From: Flavobacteriaceae bacterium UBA1903
Lineage (GTDB): Bacteria > Bacteroidota > Bacteroidia > Flavobacteriales > Flavobacteriaceae
NCBI GenBank assembly: GCA_002337605.1
Contig: DDGL01000003.1
Span: 125,063-189,062, forward strand
DNA length: 64,000 nt
Direction of reading: 5' to 3'
The position numbers and the translations under genes were made by a program. Positions 16,347-23,755 of the stretch are shown in pieces. Each line of letters begins with the position of its first letter. Within the stretch, counting starts at the first letter, position 1. The notes beneath the pieces were generated by a model that made no database searches, was not told where the DNA came from, and worked only from the letters and a program-made list of their open reading frames with translations.

Positions 16347-17228
16347 CTAGTGTGCTTTTTTTGCAGAATGTTTTACCCTAAAACTAGTGGTAGACAAATC
16401 TATTTTTTCGTCCTCAAAATTAATAATCTGTTTTAACATGTCGTGATACGATTCAAAATTATTTAAATTTTTGTGACCGCCATCTATAACTGGCCAGAGT
16501 CGTGTACGGGAGGGATTAATTTTAGAGAGTTTTACACTACTTTTAAAGGGAATGAGTTTATCATTGGTTCCATGGATAATATGTATGGGACAGGTTACAT
16601 ACTGTAGCCATTTGTAGGTAGGCATTGGATATTTCAGCAAAATTGAAAGTGGCATAAATGCCATATAACGCCCTGTTACTTTCAGTAAACTATAGTAGGG
16701 AGCATCCAGAATGAGCATTTTAGGATGGTTCATAGAAGCTAACTTGGTGGCAAAACCAGACCCCAAAGACCTCCCGTACAAAACTATATAGTGTTCTGGA
16801 ACCCGTTCTTTTATTTTATCATAAACATATTGCAGGTCTTTTTTTAAATTTTCCTGAGTTCGTTTACCAATGCTTTTACCAAACCCTCTGTAATCTACCA
16901 TGATCACATCGTATCCGTGACGTGTAAAATCTACTGCAAACTTCCCCCAGCCTTTCATACTCTTACTGTTCCCTTTTAGATAGAGAACAACGCCACGCGG
17001 TTTGTTGGACTTAAAGTGAAGCCCGTTAATTACTGCCCCATCCTTAGTTTCGAGGTTATACTCTTCAACTTCCTGGTTTTCATAGTGAAAAATAAAGTCT
17101 TTAGGGAGCTTCTCAGGCTTAAACAAGAAATAGTCCTGCAGGTAGTACAACACTATACTTATGGAAAGATAAACCGCAAGCACCCAGATAATAATATGTC
17201 CCCAGTATGGCATGTTACTAAGGTACAA
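16347..17228 (-). CDS. Membrane-anchored alpha/beta hydrolase, paralog with altered oxyanion motif
   Basis: This 293-residue paralog of the next gene has the same order: N-terminal helix (about 10-30), GRSLGS nucleophile elbow (S154), D223 in IIHGTNDKLIPF and H252 in GGHKNL. In place of the usual HG of the oxyanion-hole motif it has YLKGNSKS (K85), where the paralog has YFHGNAHN. A basic tail (RVKHSAKKAH) ends it. Translation may begin at the second methionine (17213). The two genes are 9 bases apart and clearly arose by tandem duplication. Whether the His-to-Lys change alters activity is open. Confidence 0.86.
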   Translation of the reverse strand: MYLSNMPYWGHIIIWVLAVYLSISIVLYYLQDYFLFKPEKLPKDFIFHYENQEVEEYNLETKDGAVINGLHFKSNKPRGVVLYLKGNSKSMKGWGKFAVDFTRHGYDVIMVDYRGFGKSIGKRTQENLKKDLQYVYDKIKERVPEHYIVLYGRSLGSGFATKLASMNHPKMLILDAPYYSLLKVTGRYMAFMPLSILLKYPMPTYKWLQYVTCPIHIIHGTNDKLIPFKSSVKLSKINPSRTRLWPVIDGGHKNLNNFESYHDMLKQIINFEDEKIDLSTTSFRVKHSAKKAH

Positions 17229-17311
17229 AAATTATAGTGTAGACTATTTTAAGTTAAATTATATTAAAACTCTCCGAAGAACTTACATTTTAATAAAGAC
17301 TTAGTACTGCT

Positions 17312-17346
17312 TTGGCACGAGTTAACAATTCTCTCATGTACTTTTA
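17312..17346 (+). promoter_or_regulatory. Promoter region with TTGGCA, TTAACA and TACTTTTA
   Basis: TTGGCA begins 65 bases before the ATG at 17377, TTAACA lies at 17322 and TACTTTTA (one mismatch to TAnnTTTG) at 17339-17346. The layout copies that before the gene at 14966. Confidence 0.5.
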
Positions 17347-17376
17347 TTTCACTATTAATTACAAAATGAAAAGACC

Positions 17377-17925
17377 ATGAAAAAGATAATGATACTAGCT
17401 GCTTTGGCAATTTTCTCAACAGGAATTGCACAAAACACTAACGAAAAAGAAGTTAAAACCACCAAGAAAACTGTTGTGACCGACAGTGAAGGCGTTGACG
17501 TTAAAACCAAAACCGTTAAAACTGAAACAAACACAGATATAGCGTTAGGTAAAAGAACCTCAAGCCAGAATTTTAATACGGTTATGCGTCCAACCACAGT
17601 TAGTACCGACGTAGATTACAATTATGACGGTATTAGTTATAGATTTACTCCCTATGGTAAAGGATACTATTTGGTAGATAGTACCAAAGACAACGCTAAA
17701 GTTGCAAGATTGTATCCAACCTCTCAAAAAGGATATTATATCTATACGCAGGACGGAAAAAATTCTTTCGGATATTTTAATGCAGAAGGAGATTTTGTAG
17801 TAGAAAGTTACGATCCTGATAACGATGGAGTAGTGAACTACATTTACAAAATTGACGTAGATAAGAATATGAAAAAGAAGATGAAGAAGGACAAAATGAA
17901 GATGAAAAAAGATAAAATGAAATAA
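17377..17925 (+). CDS. Small secreted protein with lysine-rich tail
   Basis: This 182-residue exported protein has a signal peptide (residues 1-18, ending GIAQ). After a KTTKKTVVTDSEG stretch, the central part (about 68-160) looks like a set of short beta strands (YRFTPYGKGYYLVD; KGYYIYTQDGKNSFGYF). It contains a DPDNDG acidic turn, then ends in a highly basic Lys/Met tail (MKKKMKKDKMKMKKDKMK). It is not recognised as a characterised family. It shares promoter layout and the N-terminal wording with the gene at 14966. A terminator follows. Confidence 0.75.
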   Translation: MKKIMILAALAIFSTGIAQNTNEKEVKTTKKTVVTDSEGVDVKTKTVKTETNTDIALGKRTSSQNFNTVMRPTTVSTDVDYNYDGISYRFTPYGKGYYLVDSTKDNAKVARLYPTSQKGYYIYTQDGKNSFGYFNAEGDFVVESYDPDNDGVVNYIYKIDVDKNMKKKMKKDKMKMKKDKMK

Positions 17926-17992
17926 TCTTTTGTCCCCCGCACCATGTGCTATTCAGAGATGTCATTTATTGGCTTAGAGTAGCACACAAAAT

Positions 17993-18024
17993 AAAAACAC
18001 CCGCAAGTTTGCGGGTGTTTTTTT
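17993..18024. terminator. Bidirectional terminator between secreted protein and ferredoxin
   Basis: AAAACACCCGC/GCGGGTGTTTT forms a strong hairpin with a 6-base loop and T-tracts on both strands. It lies between two converging genes. Confidence 0.92.
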
Positions 18025-18049
18025 ATGTAGTTTTTGGTATGTACGTACG

Positions 18050-18400
18050 CTATTCGTGGTGCATAAAGGCTTGTTTGCCTAACAACACCTCTTCACTTTC
18101 CACATTATCCTCGTCCGGGACACAGCAGTCTACAGGACACACCGCAGCACATTGTGGCTCTTCGTGAAATCCTTTACATTCGGTACATTTATCTGCTACT
18201 ATGTAATAGATTTCATCGCTAACGGGCTCCTGGGTTTCATTGGCATCCACGGCTTTCCCGCTTGGCAACACAATGCTACCATCAAGATCGGTTCCATCTG
18301 CATAGCGCCAATCGTCTGCGCCTTCATAAATTGCGGTGTTTGGGCACTCTGGCTCACATGCGCCGCAGTTAATACATTCGTCTGTTATTATAATTGCCAT
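18050..18400 (-). CDS. 4Fe-4S dicluster ferredoxin
   Basis: This is a 116-residue electron carrier. The first cluster motif is C9-x2-C12-x2-C15-x3-C19-P; the second is C72-x2-C75-x8-C84-x3-C88-P, with extra C92 and C93. The 50-residue insertion between the motifs and the x8 spacing are like the ferredoxins of the 'YfhL/Allochromatium' group. It is transcribed away from the LuxC-like reductase, and their promoters overlap face to face, which suggests related or mutually exclusive expression. The physiological partner is unknown. Confidence 0.95.
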   Translation of the reverse strand: MAIIITDECINCGACEPECPNTAIYEGADDWRYADGTDLDGSIVLPSGKAVDANETQEPVSDEIYYIVADKCTECKGFHEEPQCAAVCPVDCCVPDEDNVESEEVLLGKQAFMHHE

Positions 18401-18424
18401 AGGGAATTTCTTTTTCTAACTTTG
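18394..18424 (+). promoter_or_regulatory. Promoter of the LuxC-like gene
   Basis: TTG at 18394-18396, then 20 bases, then TAACTTTG at 18417-18424. This is a full -33/-7 Bacteroidota promoter. Its -7 element faces that of the ferredoxin promoter across the palindrome TTTGCGCAAA (18421-18430). Confidence 0.65.
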
Positions 18425-18426
18425 CG

Positions 18427-18458
18427 CAAATTTAATGCCTAACACTCGCAACTCCAAA
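18427..18458 (-). promoter_or_regulatory. Promoter of the ferredoxin gene
   Basis: On the minus strand TTTG (18458-18455), 20 bases, then TAAATTTG (18434-18427). It is a full -33/-7 promoter pointing left, overlapping the oppositely directed promoter of the LuxC-like gene. Confidence 0.65.
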
Positions 18459-18460
18459 CA

Positions 18461-19513
18461 ATGATGCAATTACAACAAAGAATTAACGCGTTTGTTCAGT
18501 TAGGAGCGTTTTTATCCCAGTTTGCTGAAGACACTCCAACAGAAAATCCTTCGGTACCTCAAAACGATCCTTTTTTTGCTGATATGCAACACACTTGGCA
18601 ACTAGCAAAATCACAAAACAGCTGGTTTACGGACGAAAACCTTCAGTATGCCTGTAAAAGCTGGGGCGAGGCATTAACAGCTTCAAATATTTTAGCATGG
18701 CTTTCAGACTACAAGATACCTGATGCTACTTCAGAAAAGAGAATTGCTGTTGTAATGGCGGGAAACATTCCGTTGGTTGGGTTTCACGATTTTATGTGTG
18801 TGCTACTCTCAGGACACTCGGTTCTGGGAAAATTGTCCTCCAATGACAAAGTACTCTTACCCTTTTTGAGTAGCTACCTGCTAGCTGTTGAACCTGGCTT
18901 TGCAGATACCATTAAACTCACTACTAAAAAACTGGAAGATTTCGATGCCGTTATTGCCACTGGAAGCGACAATACCGCTTTGTATTTTGAGCATTACTTC
19001 GGAAAATATCCCAACATTATCCGGAAAAACCGAAACAGCGTCGCCATCCTTACAGGAAAGGAAACCCCGCAACAAATGGAAGCGCTGGCCGATGATATTT
19101 TTAGGTACTTCGGATTAGGCTGCCGGAATGTTTCAAAAATTTACGTGCCTGAAACCTACGACTGGGATCACTTTTTCAACGGAATGTTTGCCTGGAAAGA
19201 CGTAATTAACAACCACAAATACATAAATAATTACGATTATAACAAAGCGGTGTACCTTATGAGTTTGGAAAAACTATTGGACAATGAATTTATGATACTG
19301 AAGGAAGACACAGGCTTCTCCTCCCCTATTTCGGTAGTTTTTTATGAAAAGTATGATTCTATAGACACGCTAACTTCCACATTAAATGCTGCACGGGAAA
19401 AGATTCAATGTATTGTTTCAGAAAAACACATTCCATTTGGGGAAGCACAGGAACCAAAACTTTCAGACTATGCAGATGGGGTGGATACCATGAAGTTTTT
19501 GTTAGACTTATAG
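18461..19513 (+). CDS. LuxC-family acyl-CoA reductase
   Basis: This 350-residue protein of the acyl-CoA reductase (LuxC, PF05893-type) family would reduce acyl thioesters to aldehydes with NAD(P)H in the classical reaction. Visible landmarks are the nucleotide-binding stretch VMAGNIPLVGFHDF (98-111), IATGSDNTALYF, and GLGCRNVSKIYV with the probable catalytic C221. There is no luxD, luxE or luciferase gene, so bioluminescence is not implied. It precedes serC and serA in the same direction, a recurrent arrangement in Bacteroidota as I recall. Its real substrate is unknown. Confidence 0.88.
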   Translation: MMQLQQRINAFVQLGAFLSQFAEDTPTENPSVPQNDPFFADMQHTWQLAKSQNSWFTDENLQYACKSWGEALTASNILAWLSDYKIPDATSEKRIAVVMAGNIPLVGFHDFMCVLLSGHSVLGKLSSNDKVLLPFLSSYLLAVEPGFADTIKLTTKKLEDFDAVIATGSDNTALYFEHYFGKYPNIIRKNRNSVAILTGKETPQQMEALADDIFRYFGLGCRNVSKIYVPETYDWDHFFNGMFAWKDVINNHKYINNYDYNKAVYLMSLEKLLDNEFMILKEDTGFSSPISVVFYEKYDSIDTLTSTLNAAREKIQCIVSEKHIPFGEAQEPKLSDYADGVDTMKFLLDL

Positions 19514-19761
19514 CATACAAAGCTTTTCCCTAAGTAAAAATACAAGAACGTTATATTAAAGAAGCCTTTAAATAACGCGCCGGCACATTAGTCCCTTAAA
19601 AAGCCAACCCAATGCTTAAGTCATAAAACTAACTAACCAATTAACTAATTCACAAATCCCCTATTAAAACTGGCACATCGTAACTCTATTAAACTTATCA
19701 ATTATTTAACGCCCAATCCCCTACCTTTTTTTAATCTTTGCAATTCCTTAAAACAGCCACT
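19514..19761. other. Intergenic region before serC
   Basis: This is 248 bases without a gene. It holds low-complexity AACTAACTAACCAATTAACTAATTCAC-like sequence around 19625-19650, of a kind also seen at 7309-7353, and an AATCTTTG element at 19733-19740 (one mismatch to TAnnTTTG) that probably serves serC. Confidence 0.5.
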
Positions 19762-20829
19762 ATGAAAAAACATAATTTTAGCGCAGGTCCTTGTATTTTG
19801 CCTCCTTCGGTATTTGAGAATGCTGCCGGGGCAGTAAAAAACTTCGATAACCTTGATCTTTCCCTTCTGGAAATTTCTCACCGAAGCAAATCTTTTGTAA
19901 ACGTAATGGATCGTGCCAGAGAATTGGCACTACAACACCTTGGGTTGCAAAACAAAGGATATCAAGCCTTATTTTTACAGGGGGGAGCTAGTCTGGAGTT
20001 TTTAATGATTGCTTACAATTTATTAGAAAAAAAGGCAGCATACCTCAATACAGGAACGTGGTCTAGTAAAGCCATTAAAGAAGCAAAGCTCTTTGGCGAA
20101 GTGGTTGAAGTAGGTTCTTCTAAAGATGCAAATTTCAACTATATTCCAAAAAACTACACAATACCTAACGATGTAGATTATTTTCACTGTACCAGTAACA
20201 ATACGATCTTCGGAACACAATTAAAATCGTTTCCAGAAGTTTCGGCACCCCTGGTTTGTGATATGAGTAGCGATATTTTTTCTCGGGTACTGGATTTTTC
20301 GAAATTCGATGTAATCTATGCTGGGGCACAAAAAAATATGGGGCCAGCTGGAACAACCCTGGTGGTTGTAAAAGAGGAAATTTTAGGTAAAGTTTCCAGA
20401 CAAATTCCTTCTATGCTGGATTATAGAGTTCATATAAGTAAGGACAGTATGTTTAATACGCCGGCAGTATTTTCAGTATATGTTTCTATGCTTACATTGG
20501 ATTGGTTACAGGAAATAGGAGGCGTTTCAGCAATTGAAAAACTGAATAACGAAAAAGCCGAACTTATCTATAATGAAATTGACAGAAATCCACTCTTTAC
20601 AGGTTTTGTAGCCAACAAGGAAGACCGTTCCAACATGAATGCTACCTTCAACTTAGTTGATGATGCACACAAAGAAAATTTTGATCTTCTGTGGAATAAA
20701 GCAGGAATTAATGGTCTTAATGGTCACCGAAGCGTTGGTGGCTATAGAGCTTCCATGTACAATGCCCTGCCTATTGAAAGTGTCCAGGTACTGGTAGATG
20801 TCATGCAGGAATTGGAGAAGAATGGGTAA
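19762..20829 (+). CDS. serC: Phosphoserine aminotransferase
   Basis: This PLP enzyme converts 3-phosphohydroxypyruvate plus glutamate to O-phosphoserine, and also works in PLP biosynthesis where the deoxyxylulose route exists. The protein is 355 residues, beginning KKHNFSAGPCILPP. It shows EISHRSKSF (37-45), LFLQGGASLEF (70-80), TGTWSSKA and the PLP lysine K191 in VIYAGAQKNMGPAG. The start ATG 19762 is chosen because an earlier in-frame TTG (19738) lies inside the promoter element AATCTTTGCA. serA follows 71 bases later. Confidence 0.97.
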   Translation: MKKHNFSAGPCILPPSVFENAAGAVKNFDNLDLSLLEISHRSKSFVNVMDRARELALQHLGLQNKGYQALFLQGGASLEFLMIAYNLLEKKAAYLNTGTWSSKAIKEAKLFGEVVEVGSSKDANFNYIPKNYTIPNDVDYFHCTSNNTIFGTQLKSFPEVSAPLVCDMSSDIFSRVLDFSKFDVIYAGAQKNMGPAGTTLVVVKEEILGKVSRQIPSMLDYRVHISKDSMFNTPAVFSVYVSMLTLDWLQEIGGVSAIEKLNNEKAELIYNEIDRNPLFTGFVANKEDRSNMNATFNLVDDAHKENFDLLWNKAGINGLNGHRSVGGYRASMYNALPIESVQVLVDVMQELEKNG

Positions 20830-20900
20830 GCTAATTACAGCGTTTAGAGAAAATAAATAACAAAAATAGAATCCGCATTGGCGGACGAAATAAGTACAAT

Positions 20901-21860
20901 ATGAAGGTTTTAGCAAACGACGGAATATCACAAAGTGGAATAGATGCCTTAGAAGAAGAAGGTTTTGAAGTAATTACCACCAAAGTAGCACAAGAGCAAC
21001 TTATTAATTTTATCAATGAAAATAGCGTAGATGTACTCCTGGTGCGCAGTGCAACCACCGTAAGAAAAGAGATGATTGATGCATGCCCCAGTCTTAAAAT
21101 AATAGGGCGTGGTGGCGTAGGAATGGATAATATTGATGTGGAATATGCCCGTGAAAAAGGATTGCACGTAATTAACACCCCTGCAGCTTCATCTGCTTCG
21201 GTAGCAGAATTGGTATTTGCACATTTGTTTAGCGGGGTGCGTTTTTTACACGACGCCAACAGAAACATGCCTTTAGATGGTGACTCAAAATTTAAAGACC
21301 TTAAAAAAAGCTACGCTAAGGGAAGTGAGTTACGTGGAAAAACACTAGGAATTATTGGTTTTGGACGTATTGGTCGTGAAGTAGCAAAAATTGCTTTGGG
21401 ATGCGGGATGAAGGTAATCGCCAGCGACAAGTTTGTAGGTGAGGCAGATATCACGTTAGATTTTTACGATGGCCAGCAAGTAACCTTAAAAATTAAGACG
21501 GAACCTGTTGAAGAGCTTATTCAGCATAGCGATTATATAACCTTACACGTTCCGGCGCAGAAAGAATATGTAATTGGAAAAGCACAAATAGAAAAAATGA
21601 AAAACGGTGCAGCGATCATTAACGCAGCTCGTGGTGGTGTGGTAGATGAAGCAGCACTAATAGATGCCCTTGACAATAAAAAAATCTCGTTCGCAGGACT
21701 TGATACTTTTGAAAACGAACCATCGCCCGCCATTAAGGTTTTGATGAATGGAAAAGTATCTTTAAGCCCACATATTGGAGCTGCAACCAACGAAGCACAG
21801 GATAGAATTGGCACCGAGCTGGCAGAACAGATTATAAGCATCTTAAAACCTGTCTCATAG
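20901..21860 (+). CDS. serA: D-3-phosphoglycerate dehydrogenase (short form, D-2-hydroxyacid dehydrogenase)
   Basis: This NAD-dependent enzyme of the first serine step has 319 residues and no C-terminal ACT domain, so it is not expected to be inhibited by serine through that domain. It has the NAD-binding fingerprint GFGRIGREVA near 153, the substrate arginine in AARGGVVDEAAL, and the catalytic histidine in SPHIGAATNEA. Its place directly behind serC supports the serine-pathway role. PdxB-like oxidation of erythronate phosphate is a less likely alternative. Confidence 0.93.
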   Translation: MKVLANDGISQSGIDALEEEGFEVITTKVAQEQLINFINENSVDVLLVRSATTVRKEMIDACPSLKIIGRGGVGMDNIDVEYAREKGLHVINTPAASSASVAELVFAHLFSGVRFLHDANRNMPLDGDSKFKDLKKSYAKGSELRGKTLGIIGFGRIGREVAKIALGCGMKVIASDKFVGEADITLDFYDGQQVTLKIKTEPVEELIQHSDYITLHVPAQKEYVIGKAQIEKMKNGAAIINAARGGVVDEAALIDALDNKKISFAGLDTFENEPSPAIKVLMNGKVSLSPHIGAATNEAQDRIGTELAEQIISILKPVS

Positions 21861-21904
21861 GTAGAATTTTGTACCTTACACTATAATTCATAAAATATAA
21901 AGAA

Positions 21905-22534
21905 ATGTCAGGAATATTAGATTTACTCAACAGCGATTTAGGAAAACAAATTATTGGTGGTGTAAGCCAGGAAACCAATCAGCCAGCCGATAAAACTGCT
22001 TCTGTGGTCTCTATGGCAATGCCACTACTCATGGGGGCTATGAAACGTAATGCCAACTCTCAAGAAGGAGCTCAGGGATTAATGAACGCTTTAAACAATA
22101 AACACGATGGAAGTCTACTAGACAACTTAGGCGGCTTTTTTGGAGGCGGTGTAAATGAAGATGCCAAGCAGGATGGCTTAGGTATTTTAGGTCATGTGTT
22201 AGGTGGTTCCCAAAACAATGTTGTAGGAGCTTTGTCTAACAAATCAGGGATGGATACAGACAGTGTCATGAAGGTTTTAACAGTGGTAGCTCCTATTGTA
22301 TTGGGGTATCTTGGCAAGCAAAAAAAGCAACAGAATGTTTCTTCTGAAAGTGGAATTGGCAGTTTATTAGGGGGTCTTATGGGCGGAGGAAATGAAGAGC
22401 CAAAACAACAATCCCTTATTGAATCCATCCTGGATGGCGATAATGATGGAAGTGTTATTGATGATATCGCAGGAATGGTCCTGGGAGGCAACAAAGGAGG
22501 TGGAGGTCTTTTAGGAGGTCTTTTCGGGAAGTAG
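21905..22534 (+). CDS. DUF937-domain protein
   Basis: This 209-residue protein is rich in Gly, Asn, Leu and Met, and resembles the DUF937/YidB-like family. It opens with SGILDLLNSDLGKQIIGGVS and has a repeated pattern of short helices joined by glycine runs (GGFFGGG, GSLLGGLMGGG, GGGLLGGLFGK at the end). It has no signal peptide or membrane helix. The function of the family is unknown. It follows serA by 44 bases and precedes a terminator, so it may be the last gene of the serC-serA transcript. Confidence 0.85.
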   Translation: MSGILDLLNSDLGKQIIGGVSQETNQPADKTASVVSMAMPLLMGAMKRNANSQEGAQGLMNALNNKHDGSLLDNLGGFFGGGVNEDAKQDGLGILGHVLGGSQNNVVGALSNKSGMDTDSVMKVLTVVAPIVLGYLGKQKKQQNVSSESGIGSLLGGLMGGGNEEPKQQSLIESILDGDNDGSVIDDIAGMVLGGNKGGGGLLGGLFGK

Positions 22535-22555
22535 GTCTTCATAAAATAGAAAGAG

Positions 22556-22587
22556 ATGCTCCAGATCTAATGACCTGGAGCATTTTG
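22556..22587 (+). terminator. Terminator after the DUF937 gene
   Basis: ATGCTCCAG (22556-22564) pairs with CTGGAGCAT (22575-22583) and is followed by TTTTG. Confidence 0.85.
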
Positions 22588-22642
22588 TTAATAGAAGTTA
22601 AAAACCAGCATGTAGCCTGTCTAATTCGTATCTTTATCGATT

Positions 22643-23065
22643 ATGAAAAAGGCAGCATTTTTGGTAGTTTTTCTTGCAGCTCTAATAGGTTGCACCACAT
22701 CCAAGACCTCAACCATGGGGTCTGAGGTTAACGGTGACAAGTATGAAGAAAAGCCAATTAGAATTGCCAACGATAGTTTAGAATACGAAATTACTATTAC
22801 CGATATAGGGTTTCCGCGATTCTTAAACACCCAACCGCCAGAAGACTATTACAGCCTCGAATATTTAGAACGCAGAAATAATTTTTTTGTAGCTGAATAC
22901 AATCGTCGCGTGCTGGATATACGCTATTCCCGAGAATTGTACCCACAACGAATTGAGTATGATCTCTCGGTACAGTATGGCAAAGAAGTTAATTATCTCT
23001 TGTTTCAGTATTTTAGATATTTTTCAAGAGAATACAATCAAAAATTCCCCGGACTAAGAAATTGA
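22643..23065 (+). CDS. DUF6146-type lipoprotein
   Basis: This is a 140-residue predicted lipoprotein with a signal peptide and lipobox ALIGC (C17). The mature part begins TTSKTSTMGSE and includes ITDIGFPRFLNTQPPEDYYSLEYLERRN, a stretch I associate with the DUF6146 family of Bacteroidota. The C-terminal half is rich in Tyr, Arg and Phe. It is the first gene of a likely five-gene operon: its TGA overlaps the TTG start of the next gene (TTGA). A TATCTTTA element (22629-22636, one mismatch) lies 7 bases before its start. Function unknown. Confidence 0.8.
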   Translation: MKKAAFLVVFLAALIGCTTSKTSTMGSEVNGDKYEEKPIRIANDSLEYEITITDIGFPRFLNTQPPEDYYSLEYLERRNNFFVAEYNRRVLDIRYSRELYPQRIEYDLSVQYGKEVNYLLFQYFRYFSREYNQKFPGLRN

Positions 23066-23364
23066 AAAAACTAAAACAACGATGGAACATCACCTCCAAT
23101 TGGCAACTTACAGTAATATTTATAGTATTTGCATTAACAGGAAGTACCTCGGCTAAATTTGCAGGTCCTTTAACTGAAGCTATTGGTCTTACAAAAGAAG
23201 TTGGATGGTATATTTATTGGCCCGTACGGATTTTAATAATTTTTCCTATTTATCAAGTGCTTTTAGTATTTTTTGGCTGGCTCTTTGGAGAATATACCTT
23301 TTTTTGGAATTTTGAAAAAAAAATGTTGCGAAGCATGAGATTAGGCTTTTTGCTTAAAGAATAA
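23062..23364 (+). CDS. DUF6787-type membrane protein
   Basis: This is a 100-residue membrane protein with two helices (about 17-35 and 52-75), each flanked by charged residues. Landmarks are WNITSNWQLTVIFIVFALTGS and the C-terminal FFWNFEKKMLRSMRLG. I associate it with the DUF6787 family, which has no known function. The start is TTG and overlaps the stop of the preceding gene by TTGA, so translation is probably coupled. It is the second gene of the TonB-receptor operon. Confidence 0.8.
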   Translation: MKKLKQRWNITSNWQLTVIFIVFALTGSTSAKFAGPLTEAIGLTKEVGWYIYWPVRILIIFPIYQVLLVFFGWLFGEYTFFWNFEKKMLRSMRLGFLLKE

Positions 23365-23390
23365 GATACTTGTTACCGCAGAAACCATAC

Positions 23391-23726
23391 ATGAAACAAA
23401 CGAAACACATACTTACAAATATCCTGGCACATCTTCTGGTGCTGGCTGTTGTGTTTCCTGCCGTCGTTCAGTTTACCCATATTTTCGAAAATCACGAACA
23501 CACTTTTTGTGGTGATTATAAAACACACCTACACGAACAAAATCTAGATTGTGAATTCACAAAATTCATTTCTACTGTTTTTCACTATGAAAGTGAATAC
23601 CCCGAACTAACAATAACAAACACATTACTCCCTACCCCCTGTTTTAACTATTCTTCTATAATTAGCAAGAGACAATCGCAGTCTAATCCTCTTAGGGGGC
23701 CTCCTCTTTTTCAACAGTATTGTTAA
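23391..23726 (+). CDS. Small His/Cys-rich exported protein upstream of a TonB receptor
   Basis: This 111-residue protein has an N-terminal hydrophobic segment (ILTNILAHLLVLAVVFPAVV). After it comes a cluster of potential metal ligands: THIFENHEHTFCGDYKTHL, then HEQNLDCEF and FHYE. The C-terminal third is Ser/Pro-rich with one more Cys at the end. ATG 23391 is preferred over an in-frame ATG 21 bases earlier because it starts the basic n-region MKQTKH. It lies 29 bases before the TonB receptor gene. The pattern suggests a periplasmic metal-binding or sensing role, which is inference. Confidence 0.7.
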   Translation: MKQTKHILTNILAHLLVLAVVFPAVVQFTHIFENHEHTFCGDYKTHLHEQNLDCEFTKFISTVFHYESEYPELTITNTLLPTPCFNYSSIISKRQSQSNPLRGPPLFQQYC

Positions 23727-23755
23727 TCCAATTATTTGTTGAATAATCTATTAGT

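Noticed and set aside
18461..19513. Bioluminescence (lux) locus because of the LuxC-family gene
   Set aside because: No luxA, luxB, luxD or luxE-like genes are near; the gene is followed by serC and serA.
19738..19761. Upstream TTG start for serC
   Set aside because: The TTG lies in the AATCTTTGCA promoter element, and SerC proteins begin at MKKHNFSAGP-like sequence.
22180..22542. Proline-rich open frame opposite the DUF937 gene
   Set aside because: It is the reverse complement of glycine-rich codons and lies wholly inside a convincing gene; it has no promoter or homology-like features.
23370..23390. Earlier start for the His/Cys-rich protein
   Set aside because: It would put extra residues (MLPQKPY) before a good signal-anchor n-region; the second ATG fits better, although this is not certain.
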